DNA of 64,000 nucleotides from Bacillus sp. T33-2 (GTDB taxonomy: Bacteria > Bacillota > Bacilli > Bacillales > Cytobacillaceae), in assembly GCF_002860205.1 (NCBI RefSeq), contig NZ_PGVB01000008.1:124001-188000 (forward strand), in the 5' to 3' direction. This document shows positions 53,546 through 60,896 of the stretch, in pieces (within the stretch, counting starts at the first letter, position 1; the number at the start of each line of letters is the position of its first letter). Under the pieces are notes generated by a model that saw nothing but the letters and a program-made list of their open reading frames with translations, had not been told where the DNA came from and made no database searches. The position numbers and the translations under genes were made by a program.

Positions 53546-54246
53546 GCTCCCCTCACCGCCTTCTCGTACCATTGCCTCATCACATCCAGGCCAACATCCG
53601 GGTTAAGGTCCATCGTACCGGCAATCTTTCCTTTGCTCAAAATGGCCACCCTGTCGGCAAGTGCATATACCTGCTCAAAATCATGGGAGATAATCAAAAT
53701 CGATGTTCCGCTTAGCTGCTTTTCTTTAATGATCCGGTTCAACAGCGCAACCGCGTCCTGGTCAAGGCCGGTATGGGGCTCATCGAGCATCAGGATTTCC
53801 GGCTCGGCAAGGAGTACCCGTGCAATCGCAAGCCTCTGCATCATTCCTCTTGAAAAAGATCGGATCGGCATATCACGGAACAGGTGGAGGCCCACTTCCT
53901 TCAATAATTCGTTTGCCTTTCGGTCAATCTCTTTAATTTTGTACAATTTTCCGTAGAATTTAAGATTCTCCATTGGCGTAAGGGTGTTGTACAGGAATGA
54001 CTCATGTCCGAGAAAGCCGATCTTCTGCTTAACGGCTGGTGAATTCTTTTTCACCTGTTCGCCGTCCAGAAGAATTTCCCCGCTTGTGGGCTGCAGCAGG
54101 CCGACCGTGCATTTAAAAAATGTGCTTTTTCCGGCACCGTTCGGGCCTATGACTGCGAGCGTCTCCCCTCTTTCCAGCGAAAGAGTGACATTCCGTAAAA
54201 TTAACTTATCTCCCAGTACTTTCGTCAAACTTTTCAATTCAAGCAT
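53542..54246 (-). CDS. ccmA: CcmA, ATPase subunit of the Ccm ABC transporter
   Basis: ABC ATPase of about 234 residues. Walker A is GPNGAGKST, Walker B is EILMLDEP, the signature is SFSRGMMQR (deviating from LSGGQ but common in CcmA), and the His switch is ISHDFEQV. It powers release of holo-CcmE. ATG at 54246 follows GAGTGGGAACC; a GTG nine bases upstream is possible. It is followed by ccmB in an ATGA overlap. Confidence 0.94.
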   Translation of the reverse strand: MLELKSLTKVLGDKLILRNVTLSLERGETLAVIGPNGAGKSTFFKCTVGLLQPTSGEILLDGEQVKKNSPAVKQKIGFLGHESFLYNTLTPMENLKFYGKLYKIKEIDRKANELLKEVGLHLFRDMPIRSFSRGMMQRLAIARVLLAEPEILMLDEPHTGLDQDAVALLNRIIKEKQLSGTSILIISHDFEQVYALADRVAILSKGKIAGTMDLNPDVGLDVMRQWYEKAVRGA

Positions 54247-54259
54247 GGTTCCCACTCTT

Positions 54260-54607
54260 TCATAAGGTGTAGTGGAGCAGTTCTTTCTTCACCTGGTCAA
54301 GATGTTTCTCCAATTCCTTTGCTTTTTGTTCATATTTCTCCTCGGTGAGGCTTCCCTGTTTTCGGCTCTCTTCCAATTCGTCTACTTGCTTTTCGATGAC
54401 AGTTTTTTTCATGAGCAAATGCTTAAAGCGTTTTTCATCCTCATCGGGCACTTGTACTGCAACACGTTGTTTTCTGAAAAAATACATCCCGAGTGTAAAA
54501 ATGGCGATAAAAATCAGGAGATAGTGCGGATTGAGCAAGTTCAGTCCCGGCGTGGTCAGCCAAAACGTGACAAGCCATTCGGGATGAAAAGCAGGTATTT
54601 CACCCAT
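54260..54607 (-). CDS. Small membrane protein with coiled coil in the ccm operon (CcmI-like, second)
   Basis: A 115-residue protein: an N-terminal segment, one helix (about 28-43, HYLLIFIAIFTLGMYFF), then a charged coiled coil with EESRKQGSLTEEKYEQKAKE. The latter resembles the short helical hairpin seen in CcmI/CycH N-termini and SHOCT-like tails. The gene is two bases downstream of the previous one and 13 bases before ccmA. No cysteine or haem motif. It may hold apocytochrome or tie CcmABC to CcmFH; that is inference. Confidence 0.7.
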   Translation of the reverse strand: MGEIPAFHPEWLVTFWLTTPGLNLLNPHYLLIFIAIFTLGMYFFRKQRVAVQVPDEDEKRFKHLLMKKTVIEKQVDELEESRKQGSLTEEKYEQKAKELEKHLDQVKKELLHYTL

Positions 54608-54609
54608 CC

Positions 54610-54969
54610 TTATCTTCCTTCCTGTTTGCGCAGCTTTTGCAGTTCGCGCAAAATTTCAAGCTCAGCCTGGTCTGACCGGTTCTTGCTGGCAGCAGCTGAT
54701 TTTGGTTTGCTTTCCTGCTTCATAATCTCACTAGCAAGAAGCTGGTATTGTTCTTTCATCTGGACAAAGTCTTTTTCATTCACTTTTTTCATCAAATAAT
54801 CCATTTCCAATTCATTTACAGCTCCGTAAACCATGTCGAGCGTAAGACGCTCTTCCCCAGTTTCCTTTGCAGCGGCCTCACCCCGGTTCCCTGCAAAAAA
54901 CGGCGAGACAATAAAATAGAAGCAGGTAATGATCACCGCGGCTCCAGCTATTAATAGTATAAAGTCCAT
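54610..54969 (-). CDS. Small membrane protein with helical hairpin in the ccm operon (CcmI-like, first)
   Basis: A 119-residue protein: N-terminal helix (FILLIAGAAVIITCFYFIVS), then LDMVYGAVNELEMDYLMKK and VNEKDFVQMKEQYQLLASE, a pattern like the N-terminal part of CcmI (short loop after the first helix, a leucine-zipper-like segment). A charged tail follows. The start ATG at 54969 is nine bases after AGGAG; a TTG at 54978 crowds that site. It is the first gene after the palindromic repeat B and the ccmH-like gene. Confidence 0.7.
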   Translation of the reverse strand: MDFILLIAGAAVIITCFYFIVSPFFAGNRGEAAAKETGEERLTLDMVYGAVNELEMDYLMKKVNEKDFVQMKEQYQLLASEIMKQESKPKSAAASKNRSDQAELEILRELQKLRKQEGR

Positions 54970-54989
54970 ATCTATCAACTCCTAAAAGA

Positions 54990-55102
54990 AAAGCGTATGC
55001 GCCTTGGTCAGCCCCGACAGGCATAAGACGGCTCCTGCAGGAAATCCCGATTTCCGAAAGGAGACGGCTTATGACCCGAGGGGCAAGGCGCTGAAGCTAG
55101 AC
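54990..55102 (+). repeat. Long palindromic intergenic repeat, copy B
   Basis: GCGCCTTG...GCCCC / GGGGCAAGGCGC outer stem with an inner CATAAG / CTTATG stem. It shares GACAGGCATAAGAC and CTTATGACCCGAGGGGC with copy A (50811-50992) but lacks the 60-base insert. Between ccmH-like and CcmI-like genes. Confidence 0.75.
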
Positions 55103-55131
55103 AATTATCCTGATTCAGAACAGATTAACTG

Positions 55132-55602
55132 TTAGAAAAGCTTTCGTCGCTCTTCATCAAATAGTTTTCCGGCGATCTCTTTTTCGGTGTCTGACTCCCA
55201 TTTCACTGTTTTGAAATCGCTCTGTCTGTGCCCATTGCCTTTTAGCTTTTTCAGCCAAATTGCCACGACGGCGATGCCGGCCGCAAACCCGGCTGCAGGC
55301 ATTCCCCAGGCAATCAGGCCGCTTTTTCCGCTGCCAGGGGTCCTGAGCGCGGCCTGGCCGTATTCATCGACATAGGACTGGATGATTTCTTTTTCTGACT
55401 TGCCGCCGTTAAGCATTTCAACAACTTCTTCATAATAAACCTTTTTCACAGAACAGGTGGAAAGCTCATGGTCGGCGTGGCCCTGCATGTCAAGCTGTTT
55501 GATGATATGCTGGAATTCCTTCGAGTTGTATGTGTAAGCGGCAGTCAGCCCTGGAATCAGAATGATGATGAACAAGGCTATCACCGTTATTTTTGTCTTC
55601 AT
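55132..55602 (-). CDS. ccmH: CcmH-like protein with a single active-site cysteine
   Basis: A 156-residue membrane protein: signal or anchor (about 4-22), an extracytoplasmic three-helix domain, then a second helix (about 97-117) and a basic tail. Family features are the EVVEMLNGGKSEKEIIQSYVDEYG segment and GLIAWGMPAAGF. The CcmH redox motif, normally RCxxC, reads STCSVK (Cys50, Lys53), so only one cysteine remains and it cannot form an internal disulfide. The ATG at 55602 follows AAGGTGATTTGG. It overlaps nothing, but the ccmF stop (55608) lies just upstream. Confidence 0.82.
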   Translation of the reverse strand: MKTKITVIALFIIILIPGLTAAYTYNSKEFQHIIKQLDMQGHADHELSTCSVKKVYYEEVVEMLNGGKSEKEIIQSYVDEYGQAALRTPGSGKSGLIAWGMPAAGFAAGIAVVAIWLKKLKGNGHRQSDFKTVKWESDTEKEIAGKLFDEERRKLF

Positions 55603-55607
55603 CCAAA

Positions 55608-57590
55608 TCACCTTCCCTGTACGTTAACGCTTGAACTGTATGCCAACCGGAAGGGAACCGTCCTGCCTCCAAAAAGGGCCAACGCCGTTCCGGCCATCAT
55701 GATGATTCCCCCCGCCCAAATCCAGCTGACAAACGGATTTACTTTGACAAGGAATGTGGCTTTTTCTTTGTTCTCCCATGAACTTAGGACAACATAAAGG
55801 TCTTCAGACCAATGCGTCTTGATTGCCACTTCAGTCGATGGCTCAGGCCATGTTTCATAAAAGATTTTTTCGGGTTTGATTGTTCCAATGCTTTTACCTT
55901 TATATTTTGCGTCCACGTTCGCGACGACGATCCCGTTGCCGTTTTTGCTATGCTCGGTCATGCTGTTGAATGTCAGCTCATACTCACCGATTTGGAAGCT
56001 CTGCCCTTTGTCGACCGTTTTCAAAACTTCATCGGAATAGGCGTGGGAAGATATTACCCCGACAGCCAATACCGCAACCCCGATGTGGACAAGATAGCCA
56101 CCGTATCTGCGCTGGTTTTTCAACGTCAGCTTGAGAGCTGCCTGCAATACATTTTCCCTTGTCGCCTTCATCCGTGCCTGCATGCCGCGCGCAAATTCCT
56201 GCAAATGTGTCGCAAGCATGTATGCAGTTGCGGACAGTCCAATAATTGCGTATATCCCTTTAACTCCCAATGACAGCAGCACTACTGCGGCCAGCACCCC
56301 TGATGCATAAGGCCACACGCTGTTTTTTAAAAAAATTTCAACAGCCGCCTTCTGCCACGCAATCAAAGGGCAAATTGCCATCAGCACGATCAGTGCAAGC
56401 ATGATTGGCGCCATGACCTTGTTAAAATACGGTGCCCCGACGTTTACTTTTGTACCTGTAACGGATTCAGATATAAGTGGGTACATCGTTCCCCAGAATA
56501 CCGCGAAAGCAGCAGCGATGAGGATTAGGTTGTTTAACAAAAAGCTGCTTTCCTTTGAAAAATAGGATTCGATTGGATTGCTTTCTTTTTTAATGAGCTG
56601 GTACCTCGACATCACGATATAGATGGACAAAAGCATCATGAACGCCATGAAAACAAGGAAATAAGTGCCCAGATTGCTGTCCCCGAAAGCATGGACACTT
56701 GTTAAAATGCCGCTTCTCACAAGGAAGGTTCCAAATAGCGATAAAATATATGACAGGATGATCAGGCTGACATTCCATGTTTTCAGCATGTTCTTCCTTT
56801 CCTGGATCATGACCGAGTGCAGGAACGCAGATACGGTCAGCCACGGCAGAAACGATGCGTTCTCAACCGGATCCCATGCCCAGTAGCCGCCCCATCCGAG
56901 CTCGAGGTAGGCCCACCAGCCGCCGACGATGTTTCCGATGGTCAAAAATAGCCATGCTGTCAGTGTCCAGCGCCTTGTAAGCTTGATCCACTCAGCATCC
57001 ATCCTTTTCATGACCAGTGCCGCGATGCCAAATGCGAACGGGACAGCAAGCCCGACATAACCCATATAAAGGGTCACCGGATGAATGACCATGCCAGGAT
57101 TTTGAAGCATCGGATTCAGCCCTTTGCCGTCTGCGGGCACTTTATCTGTCATTTCAAACGGGTTGGCATTAAGGGCCATGACAATGAAAAAGAATAATAT
57201 GTTTAAAAGCAAAATGCTGGATACGTAAGGCATCATCGCATTTCTTTTTTCTTTCGAAAATACGAGTATGCCAGCGTAAATGCAAAGCAGGAAAGCCCAT
57301 AACATCAAAGAGCCGGCATTTCCTGCCCAGAAGGCTGTCAGCTTATACACTAGCGGCAAGCTCTCATTCGTGTACAACGCAACATATTTATATTGGAACC
57401 GGCTTGTTCCGAGCAGATAGAGCAGCAGGAATGAGGCGATGCTTGACACAAAAACCAGTGATAAAATTCCTCCTCTTGCACTTTCCAGCCACTTGTTGCT
57501 CCGATTTTTAAGCCCAATGATATTGGCGACTAGTGCGTAGGCCGATATAGCAATTCCGAGATAGAGAGCAATATTTCCGATCAAATACAT
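55608..57590 (-). CDS. ccmF: CcmF, haem lyase core subunit
   Basis: A 660-residue protein with 13-15 membrane helices. The conserved tryptophan-rich loop is WGGYWAWDPVENASFLPWL, and the first loop reads FWAGNAGSLMLWAF. His residues for haem are in the MVIHPVTLYMGYVGL part and nearby. It carries out attachment of haem to CxxCH motifs. The ATG at 57590 follows GGGTGGTTATCTGC; a start twelve bases upstream is less likely. Only one CcmF paralogue is visible, so it would have to serve both CxxCH and the CxxCK site of NrfA, unless another lyase lies outside the window. Confidence 0.95.
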   Translation of the reverse strand: MYLIGNIALYLGIAISAYALVANIIGLKNRSNKWLESARGGILSLVFVSSIASFLLLYLLGTSRFQYKYVALYTNESLPLVYKLTAFWAGNAGSLMLWAFLLCIYAGILVFSKEKRNAMMPYVSSILLLNILFFFIVMALNANPFEMTDKVPADGKGLNPMLQNPGMVIHPVTLYMGYVGLAVPFAFGIAALVMKRMDAEWIKLTRRWTLTAWLFLTIGNIVGGWWAYLELGWGGYWAWDPVENASFLPWLTVSAFLHSVMIQERKNMLKTWNVSLIILSYILSLFGTFLVRSGILTSVHAFGDSNLGTYFLVFMAFMMLLSIYIVMSRYQLIKKESNPIESYFSKESSFLLNNLILIAAAFAVFWGTMYPLISESVTGTKVNVGAPYFNKVMAPIMLALIVLMAICPLIAWQKAAVEIFLKNSVWPYASGVLAAVVLLSLGVKGIYAIIGLSATAYMLATHLQEFARGMQARMKATRENVLQAALKLTLKNQRRYGGYLVHIGVAVLAVGVISSHAYSDEVLKTVDKGQSFQIGEYELTFNSMTEHSKNGNGIVVANVDAKYKGKSIGTIKPEKIFYETWPEPSTEVAIKTHWSEDLYVVLSSWENKEKATFLVKVNPFVSWIWAGGIIMMAGTALALFGGRTVPFRLAYSSSVNVQGR

Positions 57591-57611
57591 GCAGATAACC
57601 ACCCATCTGTT

Positions 57612-58058
57612 TTAATCCTGTTTGCCATGGAAGATTTCCTTGTGCATTTCAGTGTCGTAGTTCTTCATGTCTTCGCCCTCATATTTGGAAGGGCATTTAG
57701 TCTGTACTTTTTCAGCTTCAAATACGCCGTTTTCTTTAATAAAGCCCTCGACAATGACAATCACGCCATCCGAGAAGTTATCCGGCTTGACGCCTTTATA
57801 AAACACAGGAAGGCTGCCTTTGCCTTCTTCATATATGTCAAAGCGGAGTTCAAGCTTGTCGGCATCCCACTTTATTGATTCTTTCTTTAAAAGGCCCTGG
57901 GTCATCACATAGTCACCGTCAAATTTATCACTGTTTTCAACCAGGTCGGCGATTGTAATCTCTTTGCTTCCGGCGCTCGGCATCGTCGAGAACAGCATGA
58001 TCATGATTGCAGCTGCAGCCAGTACTAACCCGGCCATGATTTTTTTATTTTTTGACAT
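57612..58058 (-). CDS. ccmE: CcmE, haem chaperone of the CxxxY type
   Basis: A 148-residue protein: N-terminal anchor (about 7-24), then an OB-fold with VMTQGLLKKESIKWD, LRFDIYEEGKG and GVIVIVEGFIKENGVFEAEKV. The haem-binding motif is KCPSKYEG, with Cys122 where most bacteria have His, and Tyr126. This CxxxY form is the one known from Desulfovibrio and archaea (System I*). It receives haem from CcmC and passes it to CcmF. Two bases separate it from the upstream surface-protein gene. Confidence 0.93.
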   Translation of the reverse strand: MSKNKKIMAGLVLAAAAIMIMLFSTMPSAGSKEITIADLVENSDKFDGDYVMTQGLLKKESIKWDADKLELRFDIYEEGKGSLPVFYKGVKPDNFSDGVIVIVEGFIKENGVFEAEKVQTKCPSKYEGEDMKNYDTEMHKEIFHGKQD

Positions 58059-58060
58059 AA

Positions 58061-59029
58061 TTACTGGCCTCCAAGCTTTTTCAATAATGCGTTGTATTCC
58101 TCTTCAGTTACCCTTCCATCCAAAAGCATCGAACGGAGCTTTGTTTTTTTCACGTTTTCAGTTGTTTGCTGTTGGGATTTGTCCTTCTTCCCGGATTGAT
58201 TAGCGCGACTCCTCAGCACGAAGATCAGGAGGACTGCTGCAACTGCTGTAACTCCGCCCACTACGGAGACAACAATCCAGAGTGGCATTTTTTCCTCGTT
58301 GTTCGTCGTATTTGTTTGTTTGGCAGATTCACCAGCCTTGTCATCCATGATTTCGCCGGTCGTTCTTGTTTCTGCCCGTTTGTACTTCAGCTGGATTTCC
58401 TTCTTTTCCCCCGGCTTCATCCCCTGGGCCTGGTACAAAAACATGTTCATATTGTAAGTATTTTTCTGGTGGGATTCAGCCTCGGGCTTAAGGGTAAAGC
58501 TGTCGGTCTTGAGCGGCTCCACAAAAATCAGGTTCAACAATGCTGTGTCCGCAAAGCTTTCGAATTTATAATCAAGTGTTTTACTGTCCTTGCTTTCGTT
58601 GATGCTGTCAGTGTAAAACTCAATCACAAATTTATAAATTTCCTCCGGCTTGATTTCCTCGCTCGTCTCCCATGAAATAGTGCCTTTTTGCTTGTCAAGT
58701 TGGTAATTGATTTCGTTCATTTCTGTCAGGTCCAGCGAATAATCAGCGACATATCCAATCCGGAAGTTTTTGTCCTTGATAGGAATCGGTACTTCAATCT
58801 GGCCTTTTTGCGGCTTGTCTGTGTTGTTTTTAAGTGATACGTGGTAACCGACCAAAAGCGGCGGCCTGTTTTTCTTTTTATCCTTCGGGTGGTAAGAAAA
58901 TTCCGGCATCACCTGGATGGTCAATTCCTCCATCTGCAAGGCATTTTGATGATTTTCCGCACTTGCCAGCCCGGGGACGGCGGCGAGGAGGCAAATGATC
59001 ATGGACCAGGATAGCGCTATTTTTTTCAT
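58061..59029 (-). CDS. Membrane-anchored surface protein leading the ccm operon, unknown function
   Basis: A 322-residue protein: signal peptide (about 1-24, VPGLASAEN), a beta-rich extracellular domain (about 30-230, with HVSLKNNTDKPQKGQIEVP and YKFVIEFYTDS), then a helix (about 250-272, PLWIVVSVVGGVTAVAAVLL) and a cytoplasmic tail ending in LRSMLLDGRVTEEEYNALLKK. That tail resembles the helical hairpin of the CcmI-like proteins and SHOCT motifs. No cysteine or haem motif is visible. As first gene of the operon, two bases from ccmE, it probably takes part in cytochrome maturation; I recognise no named family. Confidence 0.75.
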   Translation of the reverse strand: MKKIALSWSMIICLLAAVPGLASAENHQNALQMEELTIQVMPEFSYHPKDKKKNRPPLLVGYHVSLKNNTDKPQKGQIEVPIPIKDKNFRIGYVADYSLDLTEMNEINYQLDKQKGTISWETSEEIKPEEIYKFVIEFYTDSINESKDSKTLDYKFESFADTALLNLIFVEPLKTDSFTLKPEAESHQKNTYNMNMFLYQAQGMKPGEKKEIQLKYKRAETRTTGEIMDDKAGESAKQTNTTNNEEKMPLWIVVSVVGGVTAVAAVLLIFVLRSRANQSGKKDKSQQQTTENVKKTKLRSMLLDGRVTEEEYNALLKKLGGQ

Positions 59030-59095
59030 TGTTGAAACATCCTCTCCAGCACATATGCTATTTCGTTTCGGGTCAGTCCGGTAAATTTGACGATT

Positions 59096-59113
59096 TCGTG
59101 AATATTTTCACAA
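59096..59113. promoter_or_regulatory. Rex-type (or Fnr-like) operator upstream of the ccm operon
   Basis: On the minus strand TTGTGAAAATATTCACGA matches the Rex consensus TTGTGAANNNNTTCACAA at all but one position; it also fits TGTGA-N6-TCAC(G). It lies about 67 bases upstream of the first gene. Whether Rex, Fnr or both bind cannot be decided from sequence. Confidence 0.6.
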
Positions 59114-59267
59114 GCACACTTATTTGGGTGCCCATGAAGCCGGTTAGTATGACTTTTACCGTGACTCGACTTCGGGCAGAGGTTATCTAAAAGCAGATAT
59201 GGACAATATAAAAATAAAATGCATTTTTAATCTACTTTATTTAAACCATTTATAAACACGTTCAATC

Positions 59268-59283
59268 TGTGATTATAATCACA
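59268..59283. promoter_or_regulatory. Perfect Fnr/CRP-type box
   Basis: TGTGATTATAATCACA is a perfect TGTGA-N6-TCACA palindrome, the motif of Bacillus Fnr. It stands in the only long intergenic region upstream of the ccm operon (59030-59378), whose other parts show no gene. The distance to the operon start (about 240 bases) is large. Confidence 0.7.
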
Positions 59284-59378
59284 GAAATTCACCAAGTTTT
59301 AACCGTTTTGTGAACGACTATATAAATAGTGAAAACCCGGTTTACCGCATCATTTACAATAACTCAAAATTGCCGCAA

Positions 59379-59423
59379 AAAAGATGGCAAGGCCCATATT
59401 CCTTTGGGGAACCGGGCCTTGCC
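59379..59423 (-). terminator. Terminator of ytzC
   Basis: GGCAAGGCCC / GGGCCTTGCC perfect stem followed on the minus strand by ATCTTTTTT, directly after the stop. Confidence 0.88.
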
Positions 59424-59425
59424 AA

Positions 59426-59689
59426 TTATTGATCAAGTAAAATCATGCGGTTCTGCGTCTGCTGGAGCCTCAGCCTCATCCTGTGAAGCCTGTCACGCTG
59501 CTCTGCATTACAGCTGGCAGCAAGCCTGGTCAGATCATTGTAGGCTGCTTCAAGCGTCTGAAGCGTATCCGTGTAGTCCAGGCCATTGTATTGCTCCTGC
59601 CTGCTTGACTCATTGTATTCTTCCTCTGCATTTTGGATTGCCAGGTCACAACGATGGAGAAGGTCATCTACAGACTGACGAGTCGCCAA
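59426..59689 (-). CDS. ytzC: YtzC, DUF2524 small protein
   Basis: An 87-residue, fully alpha-helical protein: QSVDDLLHRCDLAIQNAEEE, then LQTLEAAYNDLTRL and RLHRMRLRLQQTQNRM. It matches B. subtilis YtzC (DUF2524). Function unknown. Monocistronic with a strong terminator. Confidence 0.88.
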   Translation of the reverse strand: MATRQSVDDLLHRCDLAIQNAEEEYNESSRQEQYNGLDYTDTLQTLEAAYNDLTRLAASCNAEQRDRLHRMRLRLQQTQNRMILLDQ

Positions 59690-59876
59690 TGCAAACCCTC
59701 CTTGAATTCTGAATGAAGCGATTAGAGGCTTCAGTTCTATTGTGTTTCACATCAGCATTTCTATCACTTTTCCTGCTTGCTAGATGCTTCCATTATTGAT
59801 TTCCATTGGATATGGGCATTCCTCATGATAAAATAATATGATTTCCTTTTTAAACGTAAGCAAGGAGGGTACTGAA

Positions 59877-60896
59877 TTGAACCGGATCAACCCTTTTCCG
59901 TATGCAGCAGATGAGAAACGATACCATACGTGGAATTATCACCTCCGCCACACATTTGGACATAAAGTGTTTAAAGTGGCATTGGATGGAGGCTTTGATT
60001 GCCCGAACAGGGATGGGACAGTGGCACACGGCGGCTGTACTTTTTGCAGTGCCGCTGGTTCAGGGGATTTTGCCGGCAACCGGGCTGAGGACCTCGATAC
60101 CCAATTCCTGAACATCAAGAACAAGATGCACACGAAATGGAAGGACGGCAAATACATGGCCTATTTCCAGGCATACACAAACACCCATGCCCCAGTTGAA
60201 GCTTTAAGGGAAAAATACGAGACTGTACTGAAACAGGATGGAGTCGTAGGCCTGTCAATTGCCACGAGGCCGGATTGCCTTCCGGATGATGTCGTAGAAT
60301 ATCTTGCCGAACTAAATGAAAGAACATATTTGTGGGTGGAACTTGGCCTCCAGACAGTCCATGAACGGACAGCCCTCCTCATCAATAGGGCGCATGATTT
60401 TGAATGCTATATCCAGGGGGTGAATAAGCTCCGCAAGCACGGAATCCGCATTTGTACACACATCATCAATGGGCTTCCGCTTGAAACCCCTGAAATGATG
60501 ATGGAAACAGCTCGGGAGGTTGCAAAATTGGATGTGCAGGGAATCAAAATCCACTTGCTGCATCTTCTAAAAGGTACGCCTATGGTGAAACAGTACGAAA
60601 AAGGAATGCTTCAATTCCTGTCATTCGATGAGTATGTACATCTTGTATGCGACCAGCTGGAAATACTCCCTCCTGAAATGATTGTGCACCGGATTACCGG
60701 CGATGGACCGATTGACTTAATGGTGGGGCCGATGTGGAGCGTCAACAAATGGCAAGTTTTGAACGCGATTGATGCTGAGCTTAAAAGAAGGGGCAGCATG
60801 CAGGGAAAATATTTCCGTAATAACTGTCCAGAGGCAAATGTTGCAAACAGATCTTGTTTCTTCCGGGAAATTAGCGACAAGGTTGAGGTGAACTGA
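59877..60896 (+). CDS. ytqA: Radical SAM protein YtqA (MnmL), tRNA wobble-uridine modification
   Basis: A 339-residue radical SAM enzyme of the TIGR01212 family. The cluster cysteines are in GGFDCPNRDGT and HGGCTFCSAAG. The barrel has YFQAYTNTHAP, GLSIATRPDCLP and VELGLQTVHE. In B. subtilis YtqA has been linked to conversion of the cmnm5 to the nm5 form of wobble uridine, ahead of YtqB; I am moderately sure of this. Starts at TTG, eight bases after AGGAGGG. It shares one base with the ytqB start (TGATG). Confidence 0.92.
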   Translation: MNRINPFPYAADEKRYHTWNYHLRHTFGHKVFKVALDGGFDCPNRDGTVAHGGCTFCSAAGSGDFAGNRAEDLDTQFLNIKNKMHTKWKDGKYMAYFQAYTNTHAPVEALREKYETVLKQDGVVGLSIATRPDCLPDDVVEYLAELNERTYLWVELGLQTVHERTALLINRAHDFECYIQGVNKLRKHGIRICTHIINGLPLETPEMMMETAREVAKLDVQGIKIHLLHLLKGTPMVKQYEKGMLQFLSFDEYVHLVCDQLEILPPEMIVHRITGDGPIDLMVGPMWSVNKWQVLNAIDAELKRRGSMQGKYFRNNCPEANVANRSCFFREISDKVEVN

